From contig JAEYXR010000010.1 in NCBI GenBank assembly GCA_023431215.1, positions 1 through 45,997 on the forward strand: DNA of 45,997 bases, in the 5' to 3' direction. The DNA is from Bacillota bacterium (GTDB taxonomy: Bacteria; Bacillota; Clostridia; Oscillospirales; Ruminococcaceae). Made by a program: the position numbers and the translations under genes. A model generated the notes under the pieces. That model ran no database searches. It was given only the letters and a program-made list of their open reading frames with translations, and had not been told where the DNA came from. This document shows positions 8,328 through 16,008 of the stretch, one piece after another; position 1 is the first letter of the stretch; each line of letters starts with the position of its first letter.

Positions 8328-8485
8328 ACTGCACCGGCTAAAGATAACAATGTAATGGAAGAGATGTGGGATACACGGGTTTGCCTTAACAATTTGCAAT
8401 GCTGTTTAATTAGTATTTTATGATTCAGCGCTGCATGTAAACCTGCTGCATTTCTGGCATAAGTTCAATTTGGGAGGCGAAACAA

Positions 8486-9235
8486 ATGTCATTTAAAAGA
8501 CTGGATTTTTATCGAGATAAGGTTATTGTAAACCTTCTGGCTCGTGATTTGGATAACGCGGTTGAAGTAGCAGATGTTCTGGACGGACATGTCTTGGTGG
8601 GTGTTCTCACCAAAAACTACTCCACTGTAGATTCCTGCGTTTCTGTGGTAAAGGAATACATGAAAAAGCTTACCAATGTTTCTGTGGGACTTGGTGCGGG
8701 TGACCCTAAGCAGTGGAAAATGGTTGCAGAGGTTGCCGCGCAAACCGACCCGGGGCATGCAAACGAGGTATTTACCGGAGCCATGTACTGCCAGGGTGCC
8801 TTGGCCGCTGCCGGATGTAACAACACCATTGTAAACTGCCTTATCAGTCCTACAGGCATACCCGGCAAAGTTAAAATTTCAACCGGCCCTGTCAGCAGCC
8901 AAGGCAAGGACCTTGTTGTTGATGTAGAAGATGCCATGGCACTGATGAAAGATCTGGGCCTTCCCTCTATCAAGTATTTTGATATTCATGGCACTGCACA
9001 TTTGGAAGAACTAAAGGTTGTTGCCAGTGCAGCCGTCAAGGCAGGTATTCCTGTCATGGAGCCTACCGGAGGCATAGCCCCGGATAATGTAAAGGAAATT
9101 GTAAAGATATGCTATGATGCGGGCTGTGAAAAAATCATCCCTCATGTTTACAGTTCTATCATTAACAAAGAAACCAAGCTGACACAGGTAGTTTTGGTTA
9201 AAAAAATATACGAAGACATAAAAACAATCTTTTAG
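8486..9235 (+). CDS. dgaF: DgaF-family KDPG-type aldolase (EF_0839 type)
   Basis: This 249-residue TIM-barrel protein is of the EF_0839/DgaF family, which cleaves 2-keto-3-deoxy-6-phosphogluconate to pyruvate and glyceraldehyde-3-phosphate. Visible features are NLLARDLDNAVEVAD at the N-terminus, GLGAGDPKQW (about 69-77), the CLISPTGIPGKVKISTGP segment (about 118-134), LPSIKYFDIHGTAHLEEL (about 159-176) and MEPTGGIAPDNVKEI (about 191-205). It is longer than and distinct from the classical Eda/DgoA fold protein at 16009-16650, which also cleaves a KDG-type phosphate. A GGGAGG ribosome site fixes the start. A 158-base gap separates it from dgaE, in which I see no gene or strong hairpin. Confidence 0.85.
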   Translation: MSFKRLDFYRDKVIVNLLARDLDNAVEVADVLDGHVLVGVLTKNYSTVDSCVSVVKEYMKKLTNVSVGLGAGDPKQWKMVAEVAAQTDPGHANEVFTGAMYCQGALAAAGCNNTIVNCLISPTGIPGKVKISTGPVSSQGKDLVVDVEDAMALMKDLGLPSIKYFDIHGTAHLEELKVVASAAVKAGIPVMEPTGGIAPDNVKEIVKICYDAGCEKIIPHVYSSIINKETKLTQVVLVKKIYEDIKTIF

Positions 9236-9303
9236 GTTTTCAGACTTGTTTTAATCAACTACTTGGTTAGCGGCAATATTCAAAGTTGAAACGGAGTATT
9301 GTC

Positions 9304-10458
9304 ATGAAAAAATTACTGATTAAAGGCGGCCTTCTTATTGACCCCGCTGAGGGGTATTTAAGAGACAAAAAGGATATTTTATTGGTAAATGGGCTTATTG
9401 AGGAAATCAATACCCATATTGAAGCTGAGGACTGCCCTGTTGTAGATGCTTCCGGCATGTTTGTTTCTCCGGGTATGATTGACATTCATATTCATACCAG
9501 GGGCGAAACGCGAAAGATTGAGGAAGGCTGCCCCGATGCCGATGATTTGGGCTGCCGCAGAGGCGTTACCACTGTGATAGAGGCCGGTTCAGTCGCTCCG
9601 CTGGATATTGAGACTTTTGCCGCACAGGCAGCAAAAGAGCAAACCCGCCATTTTTGTTTGCTGGGGTGCCATTGTGATAAAGGCTTTGCTCCCCATAACA
9701 AGCCTCTTGATTTTTCGCATATCAATCTAAAATATTTTCGCGCTGCAAAGGAAGCCCACCCGGAGCTTGTAAAAGGTTTAAAGTGCCTGTGCAGCGGCTC
9801 CCTTGCAGGCGCCCAAAGCTACGACTTGGTAAAAAAAGCTGTGGAGATGGGTGACACACTTGACTTACCTGTTATGGTACATATTGGAAGATACCCACCC
9901 GATCCAAATGAGATTGTAGAGTTACTGCGCAAGGGAGATATTGTGACCCACAGCTACCACGGAAAGGAAATCTCACCCTTTGAGTCTGACGGTTCTTTGA
10001 AAGATGCTTTTGTAAGGGCGCGCCAGCGGGGAGTACTGATTGATGTTGGCCATGGCAAGGAAAGCTTTTCATGGACAGTGTACCATCGGGCTGCAAATGC
10101 CGGAAACCTTCCTGACAGCATCAGCACAGACATTTATGTAGCAAATATGAATGGCCCTGTTTACTCTTTGGCAGTTGTCATGAGTAAGCTTATGGCCCTG
10201 GGCATGTCTTTGGAAGACGCTGTAAACAAAGTGACCACCGTTCCTGCGGCTATGTACCGGCTGCCTTTGCTGGGCAAATTAAGACATGGTTGTTTTGGTG
10301 ACCTCACTCTTTTTACTGTGGAAGATGGTATGTGGAACTTACCGGACTCCTATGGACAGCTGCAGCCGGTTCAGCAGCTTATTACTCCTCAAAAGGTCGT
10401 TCTTTCTCGTCTTGATGAAAGCCAGGTTTTAAATTGTGACCTGGGATATGTGGAATAA
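9304..10458 (+). CDS. Amidohydrolase, EF_0837 family (second copy)
   Basis: This 384-residue TIM-barrel amidohydrolase is paralogous to the one at 3282-4400. It shares MIDIHIH (His62, His64), a lysine in VKGLKCLCSGS (Lys160 by alignment to Lys158 of the first copy), MVHIGRYPP (His193), VTHSYHGK (His216, His219), LIDVGHGKESF (His250) and ISTDIYV (Asp276). Both also share MNGPVYSL/VNGPVYSL near the C-terminus. I chose the ATG at 9304, which follows CGGAG by about eight bases, over an in-frame TTG at 9286. The family is annotated as amidohydrolase/deacetylase in DgaEF-type clusters. It may act on a related but different amide from that of the first copy, for example two acyl groups or two ring forms. 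The substrate is unknown. Confidence 0.85.
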   Translation: MKKLLIKGGLLIDPAEGYLRDKKDILLVNGLIEEINTHIEAEDCPVVDASGMFVSPGMIDIHIHTRGETRKIEEGCPDADDLGCRRGVTTVIEAGSVAPLDIETFAAQAAKEQTRHFCLLGCHCDKGFAPHNKPLDFSHINLKYFRAAKEAHPELVKGLKCLCSGSLAGAQSYDLVKKAVEMGDTLDLPVMVHIGRYPPDPNEIVELLRKGDIVTHSYHGKEISPFESDGSLKDAFVRARQRGVLIDVGHGKESFSWTVYHRAANAGNLPDSISTDIYVANMNGPVYSLAVVMSKLMALGMSLEDAVNKVTTVPAAMYRLPLLGKLRHGCFGDLTLFTVEDGMWNLPDSYGQLQPVQQLITPQKVVLSRLDESQVLNCDLGYVE

Positions 10459-10478
10459 CAGGTCTGCTGCAAGAGAGA

Positions 10479-10515
10479 GGATAACTGCTGGATTAGCCAG
10501 TGGTTATCCTTTTCT
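10479..10515 (+). terminator. Hairpin terminator between the second amidohydrolase and ptsI
   Basis: GGATAAC (10479-10485) pairs with GTTATCC (10503-10509), with an inner CTGG/CCAG pairing, and TTTTCT follows. The stem starts about 20 bases after the amidohydrolase stop and ends about 43 bases before ptsI, so EI and HPr may be read through or independently transcribed. Confidence 0.7.
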
Positions 10516-10557
10516 AACATAATATTTTGCAATGTAAACATAGAAAAGGAGAATGGA

Positions 10558-12282
10558 ATGAAACAACAGGGAAACGCCGTCTCTGCTGGCATCGCAATTG
10601 GAGAAGTTTATCACTATACGCCCTTTGTGCCCTCCATAAACAAAACTGAAATTGCGGTTAAAGATGTTTCTGCAGAGCTTATAAAATACCAAACTGCCTT
10701 GGATGCCGCCAAAACAGAGTTGGAAAATATTCGTACTAAACTAGCCAGCTCGGATATTGAAAAATCTAAAATCTTTGCTGCCCACATCAATATACTTTTG
10801 GACGCTGCCATGGATGAGGATATCAGAGAAAAAATTGAAGAAGATTTATTATCTGCCGATTGGGCTATTCAAACTGTTTATGATAAATACATCAAAATCA
10901 TCGGCAAATCAAAAGATGAACTGATTCGAGAGCGCGCTTCTGATATGCAAGATGTAAAAAACCGTTTGTTAAGATGCTTTTATGGAGTTGCGGAAAGCAA
11001 TTTGGCCAACCTGGAAAAACCAGTTATCATTGTGGCCCATGACCTCCATCCTTCTGACACCGCCACCTTAGACCGTCAAAATGTGCAGGCTATTGTTACC
11101 GAGGTGGGCGGTGCTACCTCACACAGTGCCATTATTGCCCGCAGCTATGAAATTCCTGCCATTTCGGGGGTTGAAAAAGCAATGGAGCTGCTGCGCCCGC
11201 ATCAAACCATTATTGTTGATGCCGTCAGCGGTATGATGATTACTGACCCAACTCCACAAGAGCTTCAAGATTATAAACGCAGGAAGGCTTCTTTTGCCAC
11301 TGAAGCCGCAGAAACCAAACAATATTTACACACAAAGCCTATCACTTCTGACGGCACCTACATAGAGGTTGAATTAAATGTAGGATCTGCCAGCGTACAG
11401 GAATTGTCCGGCAGCCAATTTACCGATGGAGTTGGCCTTTTTCGCACAGAATTCCTTTACATGGGGAAGGATACCTTGCCCTCCGAAGAAGAGCAGCTGT
11501 CAGTATACAAAAAGGTACTCATGGAGTTTGATCATCGCCCTGTTATTATCCGCACCTTGGATATTGGCGGTGATAAACAAGTGGACTCCCTTGATTTACC
11601 GGTAGAGCAAAATCCCTTTTTAGGAAACCGTGCTCTGCGCCTTTGCTTTGATAACGTGGATATTTTTAAAACACAGCTTCGCGCATGTCTACGTGCCAGT
11701 GTTTACGGTAATTTGTGGCTTATGTTCCCCATGGTAGGCAGTATGGATGATATTGCCAGAGCCAAAGCCATTTTGCAGGAAGTTAAAGATGAGTTGGATA
11801 CAAACAGCATCGCTTATAGCAATGAGATGAAAGTCGGCATCATGATAGAGATTCCTTCTATTGCTTTGTTGGCAGATTTGGCCGCACAGGAGGTAGATTT
11901 TGCCAGTATCGGCACCAACGATCTCACCCAGTACACCACAGCCGTAGACAGAATGAACCCTGCTGTCAGCAAATATTATCAGCCCTACAGCCCTGCCATG
12001 TTTCGCCTTATCCGATATGTGGTTGAGCAGTTTAACCGCTATGGTAAACCAATCAGTGTTTGTGGTGAGATGGGAGGCGATCAGCTGGCTGCCGCAGTCC
12101 TCATTGGAATGGGCATGCGCCGGCTCTCTATGGGGCTTGCGTCTATCGCCCAAATAAAAAAGCTCATTGCCCATATTACCCTGCCGCAGGCACAAATGCT
12201 GGCAGATACCGTTTGCCAGCTAAAAACTGCCAACGAAACAGAACAGTTTTTAAAGGATAAAATTACCGCCCTTTTTCAATAA
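10558..12282 (+). CDS. ptsI: PTS Enzyme I (phosphoenolpyruvate-protein phosphotransferase)
   Basis: This 574-residue Enzyme I is full length for the family. It autophosphorylates from PEP and passes the phosphate to HPr. The N-terminal domain contains the HPr-binding helices and the active histidine, His189, in TEVGGATSHSAIIAR. The C-terminal PEP-binding barrel shows DGVGLFRTEFLYM, RTLDIGGDK, NPFLGNRALR, IGTNDLTQYT and the late cysteine motif SVCGEMGGD. The gene starts at an ATG after AAAAGGAG. It is followed 39 bases later by HPr, the reverse of the common ptsH-ptsI order, and sits at the end of the DUF4310/DgaEF cluster. This suggests a dedicated pair, although it could also be the cell's general EI. 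Confidence 0.95.
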   Translation: MKQQGNAVSAGIAIGEVYHYTPFVPSINKTEIAVKDVSAELIKYQTALDAAKTELENIRTKLASSDIEKSKIFAAHINILLDAAMDEDIREKIEEDLLSADWAIQTVYDKYIKIIGKSKDELIRERASDMQDVKNRLLRCFYGVAESNLANLEKPVIIVAHDLHPSDTATLDRQNVQAIVTEVGGATSHSAIIARSYEIPAISGVEKAMELLRPHQTIIVDAVSGMMITDPTPQELQDYKRRKASFATEAAETKQYLHTKPITSDGTYIEVELNVGSASVQELSGSQFTDGVGLFRTEFLYMGKDTLPSEEEQLSVYKKVLMEFDHRPVIIRTLDIGGDKQVDSLDLPVEQNPFLGNRALRLCFDNVDIFKTQLRACLRASVYGNLWLMFPMVGSMDDIARAKAILQEVKDELDTNSIAYSNEMKVGIMIEIPSIALLADLAAQEVDFASIGTNDLTQYTTAVDRMNPAVSKYYQPYSPAMFRLIRYVVEQFNRYGKPISVCGEMGGDQLAAAVLIGMGMRRLSMGLASIAQIKKLIAHITLPQAQMLADTVCQLKTANETEQFLKDKITALFQ

Positions 12283-12321
12283 AAGTCTCTATATCCTAAA
12301 GTGCACTAAGGAGAATCCAGA

Positions 12322-12605
12322 ATGTATCAAAAACAACCACCATCATTAATAAGTCAGGACTTCACGCCCGTCCCGCTTCAGACTTTGTGGAACGCGCCAG
12401 TAAGTTTTCCTCCAAAATCTTTATTTCCGGCCCTTCGGGAGAAGAAGTAAATGCAAAGTCTATTGTTATGCTCCTTTCTCTGGGTCTGTCCAAAGGCGAA
12501 AGCATTCCCATTTTGGCAAAGGGTGAGGATGAGGTTGGCGTCGTAAATACACTGACTTCTCTCTTGAATCAGGACTTGGAGAAAGTTGAATTCCGGTTTT
12601 TATGA
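12322..12605 (+). CDS. ptsH: HPr phosphocarrier, apparent one-base frameshift near the start
   Basis: The protein is a clear HPr: SGLHARPASDF holds His15, the EI phosphorylation site, and NAKSIVMLLSLG holds Ser47, equivalent to HprK-target Ser46. The only well-placed start is the ATG at 12322, eight bases after AAGGAG. Its frame reads MYQK and then leaves the HPr frame. The HPr frame itself has no ATG, GTG or TTG between the upstream stop (12297) and a GTG at 12387, which lies after His15. One extra A in the A5 run at 12329-12333 would restore an exact 94-residue HPr. So this is either a base-call error, a real inactivating deletion, or slippage at the A run. Confidence 0.85.
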
Positions 12606-12670
12606 TGGATTAAACTCCTTATTTTAGAAAATCTACTTTCTGCTTATAAACAATAATCTGCTCAAAAATA

Positions 12671-12728
12671 AAAGCTCCTGTATCACCTTTTGTGACTGAA
12701 TAATCACAAAAGGCAACACAGGAGCTTT
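12671..12728. terminator. Bidirectional terminator between converging operons
   Basis: AAAGCTCCTGT (12671-12681) pairs with ACAGGAGCTTT (12718-12728), and inside it CCTTTTGTGA pairs with TCACAAAAGG. A and T tracts on both sides let it serve the ptsI-ptsH transcript and the converging galactonate operon. Confidence 0.85.
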
Positions 12729-12792
12729 CGGCTTTTATTTGGCTCTGTCATTTCATCTTTGCCATGACCAGTGTAAAAACAAGCAGCCTGTT

Positions 12793-13752
12793 TTACAGCT
12801 TATTTTTATTCACCGCATTCCAGGGGTTATTGGTTTTAAGAGTATTTACTACCTCTAATGCAACATTTTTTTGCAGATTATTAATTGCCTCTTCGCTGTA
12901 CCACGCAATGTGCGGGGTGCAAATAACATTGTCCATTTGCAGCAGTTTACTGGTTTGTTCCAGCGGTTCTTTCTCAAATACATCTAAACCAGCACCTGCT
13001 ATCTGTCCTTGCTCCAGCGCCTCAATTAAATCCTGCTCATTTATTACAGGTCCTCTGGCAGTATTAATTAAAAATGCACTTTTCTTCATCTTAGAAAATG
13101 TATCTTTGTTAAAAATATGTGTGGTTTCCGGCACAAGAGGACAATGAATGGAAATAATATCGCACTCGCGGCACAGGGTATCAAAATCCACCAGTTTTAT
13201 TCCTGCCCGGTCTGCTGCTTCTTGAGAAAGATACGGGTCATAGCCCAAAATCTCTACATTGAAACCTGCCATTTTTTTTGCTACAGACATAGGAATCCGA
13301 CCTAGCCCAACCAGCCCCAGCTTTTGACCGGACAAACGGTAAAGCGGAACCAAACTGCTGTTTCCCCAATCTCCGCTGCGAAAAGCCTTTTGTATTATCG
13401 GCAGTTTTTTAATCAGTGAGAACAAAAGTGCAATGGCATGGTTGGCAACCTCATCAATACCATAATCAGGACAATTGCATACATAAATGCCTTTTTGGGA
13501 GGCTGCGTCTACATCTATGTTATTAACTCCAATGCCATATTTGATAATCATTTTACAGTTTTGCAGCGAGTCGATAACCGATTTTGTAATTTCAGCATAC
13601 TGCACAATAATTGCATCAGCATCCCGGCAAACCCGTATTAAGTTTTCTTCATCTTTGTACTGATAATCAAACAGCTCAAAGCCTGCTTCTGCAATTATTC
13701 TTTTCTCCTGATCAACATTAGGATACTGATAATCTGTAATTACTACCTTCAT
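12793..13752 (-). CDS. D-2-hydroxyacid dehydrogenase (C-terminal-binding-protein-like)
   Basis: This 319-residue NAD-dependent dehydrogenase has a catalytic domain followed by a Rossmann domain. Visible features are IIKYGIGVNNIDVDAA, the nucleotide loop LGLVGLGRIPMSVAKKM (proline replaces the third glycine, as in some relatives), the catalytic arginine in NTARGPVINE, glutamate in GLDVFEKEP and histidine in TPHIAWYSEEA. It reduces 2-oxo acids or oxidises D-2-hydroxy acids. As the last gene of the galactonate operon it may reduce a 2-oxo intermediate or process a side sugar acid, but the substrate is not evident. It lies 12 bases after dgoK and has its own ribosome site (AGGAGG). Confidence 0.85.
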   Translation of the reverse strand: MKVVITDYQYPNVDQEKRIIAEAGFELFDYQYKDEENLIRVCRDADAIIVQYAEITKSVIDSLQNCKMIIKYGIGVNNIDVDAASQKGIYVCNCPDYGIDEVANHAIALLFSLIKKLPIIQKAFRSGDWGNSSLVPLYRLSGQKLGLVGLGRIPMSVAKKMAGFNVEILGYDPYLSQEAADRAGIKLVDFDTLCRECDIISIHCPLVPETTHIFNKDTFSKMKKSAFLINTARGPVINEQDLIEALEQGQIAGAGLDVFEKEPLEQTSKLLQMDNVICTPHIAWYSEEAINNLQKNVALEVVNTLKTNNPWNAVNKNKL

Positions 13753-13764
13753 CTTTACTACCTC

Positions 13765-14772
13765 CTACAGGATATTGCTTTTGCCTGCAATAATATATGC
13801 ACCCAAAGGCGACAAAGGCATATTGCCATCCGGTTCAAACTGCTGAACATCGGCAAAATAACCGTCCTCTACCAAAATATCATAGATTGCCTGTCGCAGC
13901 GGATTCTTTCCGCCAACCACTACATGAGTATCCCTGCCGGTGGTCAGGGCCGAGGAGTTCTTAACTGCCATTACATCACTTTGCAAAGCCGCACCCAAAA
14001 TAAAATTACCCACCTTGCTGGTATCCTTTGTAACAAACTGGTTTAAGATTCTTCCAGAAAAACAGGTTCTTCCCAATCCGCTTCTTTGAGCGGTTTGAAA
14101 GCCCAGCAGGGTCATTTCTTTGTCATAGGTTTCTGTCTCTACAAATTTTCTGCCTACTGCGTCTGCAATAATGGTGTCATTGGTAATAGATGCCAACAAT
14201 TCACCGGTAATGGAGGTAAGGCATCCGGTCATTCTCCCTTGGCTATCTACAGAAATGAACTTTGTGTGTGAACCCGGCAGCACCAGCAGCATGGGCTTAC
14301 CCTCAAACAACTCCTCTAAAATGGCGACGCTTTCTACTTCTTCTCCACGCATAATATCCATGCCTTCAAGATTATCCAGTGTAATTGGCCCGGCAGAATT
14401 CTTTACACCGGGGATAAAGTAGATGGGCAACGGGCAAATATCTTCTAAAAGCACCGGCTGAGTTGCTTGTGCCAAATCGTCTACACCGGCAGGTACCACC
14501 AGGTGAGGAATTTCTACCAACCCCACATTGGAGGTAATCATGCCACTGGCTATCACCCGTTTAACCTGGTCGTAGGTAATACCGCCTTGGTTGAGCAGGC
14601 TTTCCAGGCACTCTTTAACCGCAGACTTCAGTTTTTGATTGTTTCCGTCTATTGCTGTGTTACGAACACCCACCGCGCTTTTTGCGGTGGCAATCAATTG
14701 GCGGTTTTCATCCCACAGCATTGTGCGTGTATTGGTTGTACCGGTGTCAATGGTGATAATATAATTCTTCAT
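13765..14772 (-). CDS. dgoK: 2-dehydro-3-deoxygalactonokinase
   Basis: This 335-residue ASKHA-fold kinase phosphorylates 2-keto-3-deoxygalactonate with ATP, the second step of D-galactonate breakdown. Visible features are the phosphate-1 loop TIDTGTTNTRTMLWD at the N-terminus, GMITSNVGLVEIPH (about 85-98), PVLLEDICPLPIYFIPGVK, VLPGSHTKFISVD (the adenosine/phosphate-2 region) and VVVGGKNPLRQAIYD near the end, all typical of DgoK. I chose the ATG at 14772. A longer in-frame start would run into the end of dgoD and lacks a ribosome site. It sits between dgoD (19-base gap) and the hydroxyacid dehydrogenase. Confidence 0.92.
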   Translation of the reverse strand: MKNYIITIDTGTTNTRTMLWDENRQLIATAKSAVGVRNTAIDGNNQKLKSAVKECLESLLNQGGITYDQVKRVIASGMITSNVGLVEIPHLVVPAGVDDLAQATQPVLLEDICPLPIYFIPGVKNSAGPITLDNLEGMDIMRGEEVESVAILEELFEGKPMLLVLPGSHTKFISVDSQGRMTGCLTSITGELLASITNDTIIADAVGRKFVETETYDKEMTLLGFQTAQRSGLGRTCFSGRILNQFVTKDTSKVGNFILGAALQSDVMAVKNSSALTTGRDTHVVVGGKNPLRQAIYDILVEDGYFADVQQFEPDGNMPLSPLGAYIIAGKSNIL

Positions 14773-14791
14773 ACTTCTCAACCTCTTTCGG

Positions 14792-15940
14792 TTACCATTC
14801 TGCAATGGTTCCATCATAGTTTTTCCAAATTGGGTTTTTCCACGTTGGGGCAGCTTTTGCAGCCTGCGCCACAGCCTGTTCATTTATCGATACCCCTAAT
14901 CCCGGCAGCTGGCACAGCTCAATAAAGCCGTCTTGATACCGGTAGATATCGGGGTTTGCCAAGTAGTCCAGCAAGTCTCCGCCCTTATTGTAGTGGATAC
15001 CCAAACTCTGCTCCTGAATAAATACATTGGGGGTGCAGCTATCCAGTTGGATGCAGGCAGCCAGTGCAATAGGACCAAGGGGACAATGTGGTGCAACTGC
15101 AACGTCATAACTTTCTGCCATTGCAGCAATTTTTTTACACTCACTAATACCACCCGCATGCGAAAGATCAGGCTGAATAATATCTACATAGCCATCCTGC
15201 AGCAGCTTCTTAAAATCCCAGCGGCTAAACATTCTTTCTCCTGTGGCAATGGGAGTAGTGGTAGCACGGGCAATCTCCCGCAATGCTTCATTGTTCTGAC
15301 TTAATACCGGTTCTTCAATAAACATCAGCTTAAATTGATCCAGCTCTTTGGCCAAAACCTTTGCCATTGTTTTATGTACCCTGCCATGAAAATCTACAGC
15401 AATATCCAGTTCATGTCCAAGCGCGTCCCGAATAGCAGCAACACGATCGCAGACTGCCTGTATTTTCTTAAAGCTGTCTATATAATGCATTTCCTCGGTG
15501 CCATTCATTTTAATGGCGGAGTATCCTTGTTCTTTGGCCTCCTGTGCTGCATTTTTAATATCTGAAGGGCGGTCACCGCCAATCCATCGGTAAACCCACA
15601 GCCGGTCACGGCATGCACCGCCCAGCAGGTTATAAATAGGCGTATTGAAGTACTTGCCTTTAATATCCCACAATGCCTGATCAATTCCCGCAATGGCGCT
15701 CATTACCTCCGGACCACCACGATAAAAACCACCGCGGTACATCATCTGCCATAGCTCCTCAATGCGCATAGGGTCGCTGCCCATGAGTAATTGTCGAAAC
15801 TCTTCAACAGCTGCTGCTACCGTATCCGCACGTCCCTCTATAATCGGCTCTCCCCAGCCCGTCAGTCCTTCATCGGTTTCAAGCTTAAGAAAAAGCCAAC
15901 GAGGTGGAACCTTGTATAAGGTCATTTGTGTAATTTTCAT
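14792..15940 (-). CDS. dgoD: D-galactonate dehydratase
   Basis: This 382-residue enolase-superfamily enzyme of the mandelate-racemase subgroup converts D-galactonate to 2-keto-3-deoxygalactonate. Catalytic and metal residues fall at the same numbers as in E. coli DgoD: Asp183 and His185 in VDFHGRVH, Glu209 in FIEEPV, Glu235 in TGERMF and His285 in APHCPLGPIA. Other family marks are the capping-domain LKLETDEGLTGWGEP and GGFYRGGPEVMSAI. Residue-level agreement makes galactonate specificity likely, although close relatives acting on other acid sugars exist. It is transcribed after dgoA and immediately before dgoK, which carries out the next step. Confidence 0.93.
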   Translation of the reverse strand: MKITQMTLYKVPPRWLFLKLETDEGLTGWGEPIIEGRADTVAAAVEEFRQLLMGSDPMRIEELWQMMYRGGFYRGGPEVMSAIAGIDQALWDIKGKYFNTPIYNLLGGACRDRLWVYRWIGGDRPSDIKNAAQEAKEQGYSAIKMNGTEEMHYIDSFKKIQAVCDRVAAIRDALGHELDIAVDFHGRVHKTMAKVLAKELDQFKLMFIEEPVLSQNNEALREIARATTTPIATGERMFSRWDFKKLLQDGYVDIIQPDLSHAGGISECKKIAAMAESYDVAVAPHCPLGPIALAACIQLDSCTPNVFIQEQSLGIHYNKGGDLLDYLANPDIYRYQDGFIELCQLPGLGVSINEQAVAQAAKAAPTWKNPIWKNYDGTIAEW

Positions 15941-16008
15941 ACCATAGTCCTCCCTTTCTCCCCTTAAAAGAGGAAAAGGATTTTTACAGCAGTTTGCAGC
16001 ATAAAGGA

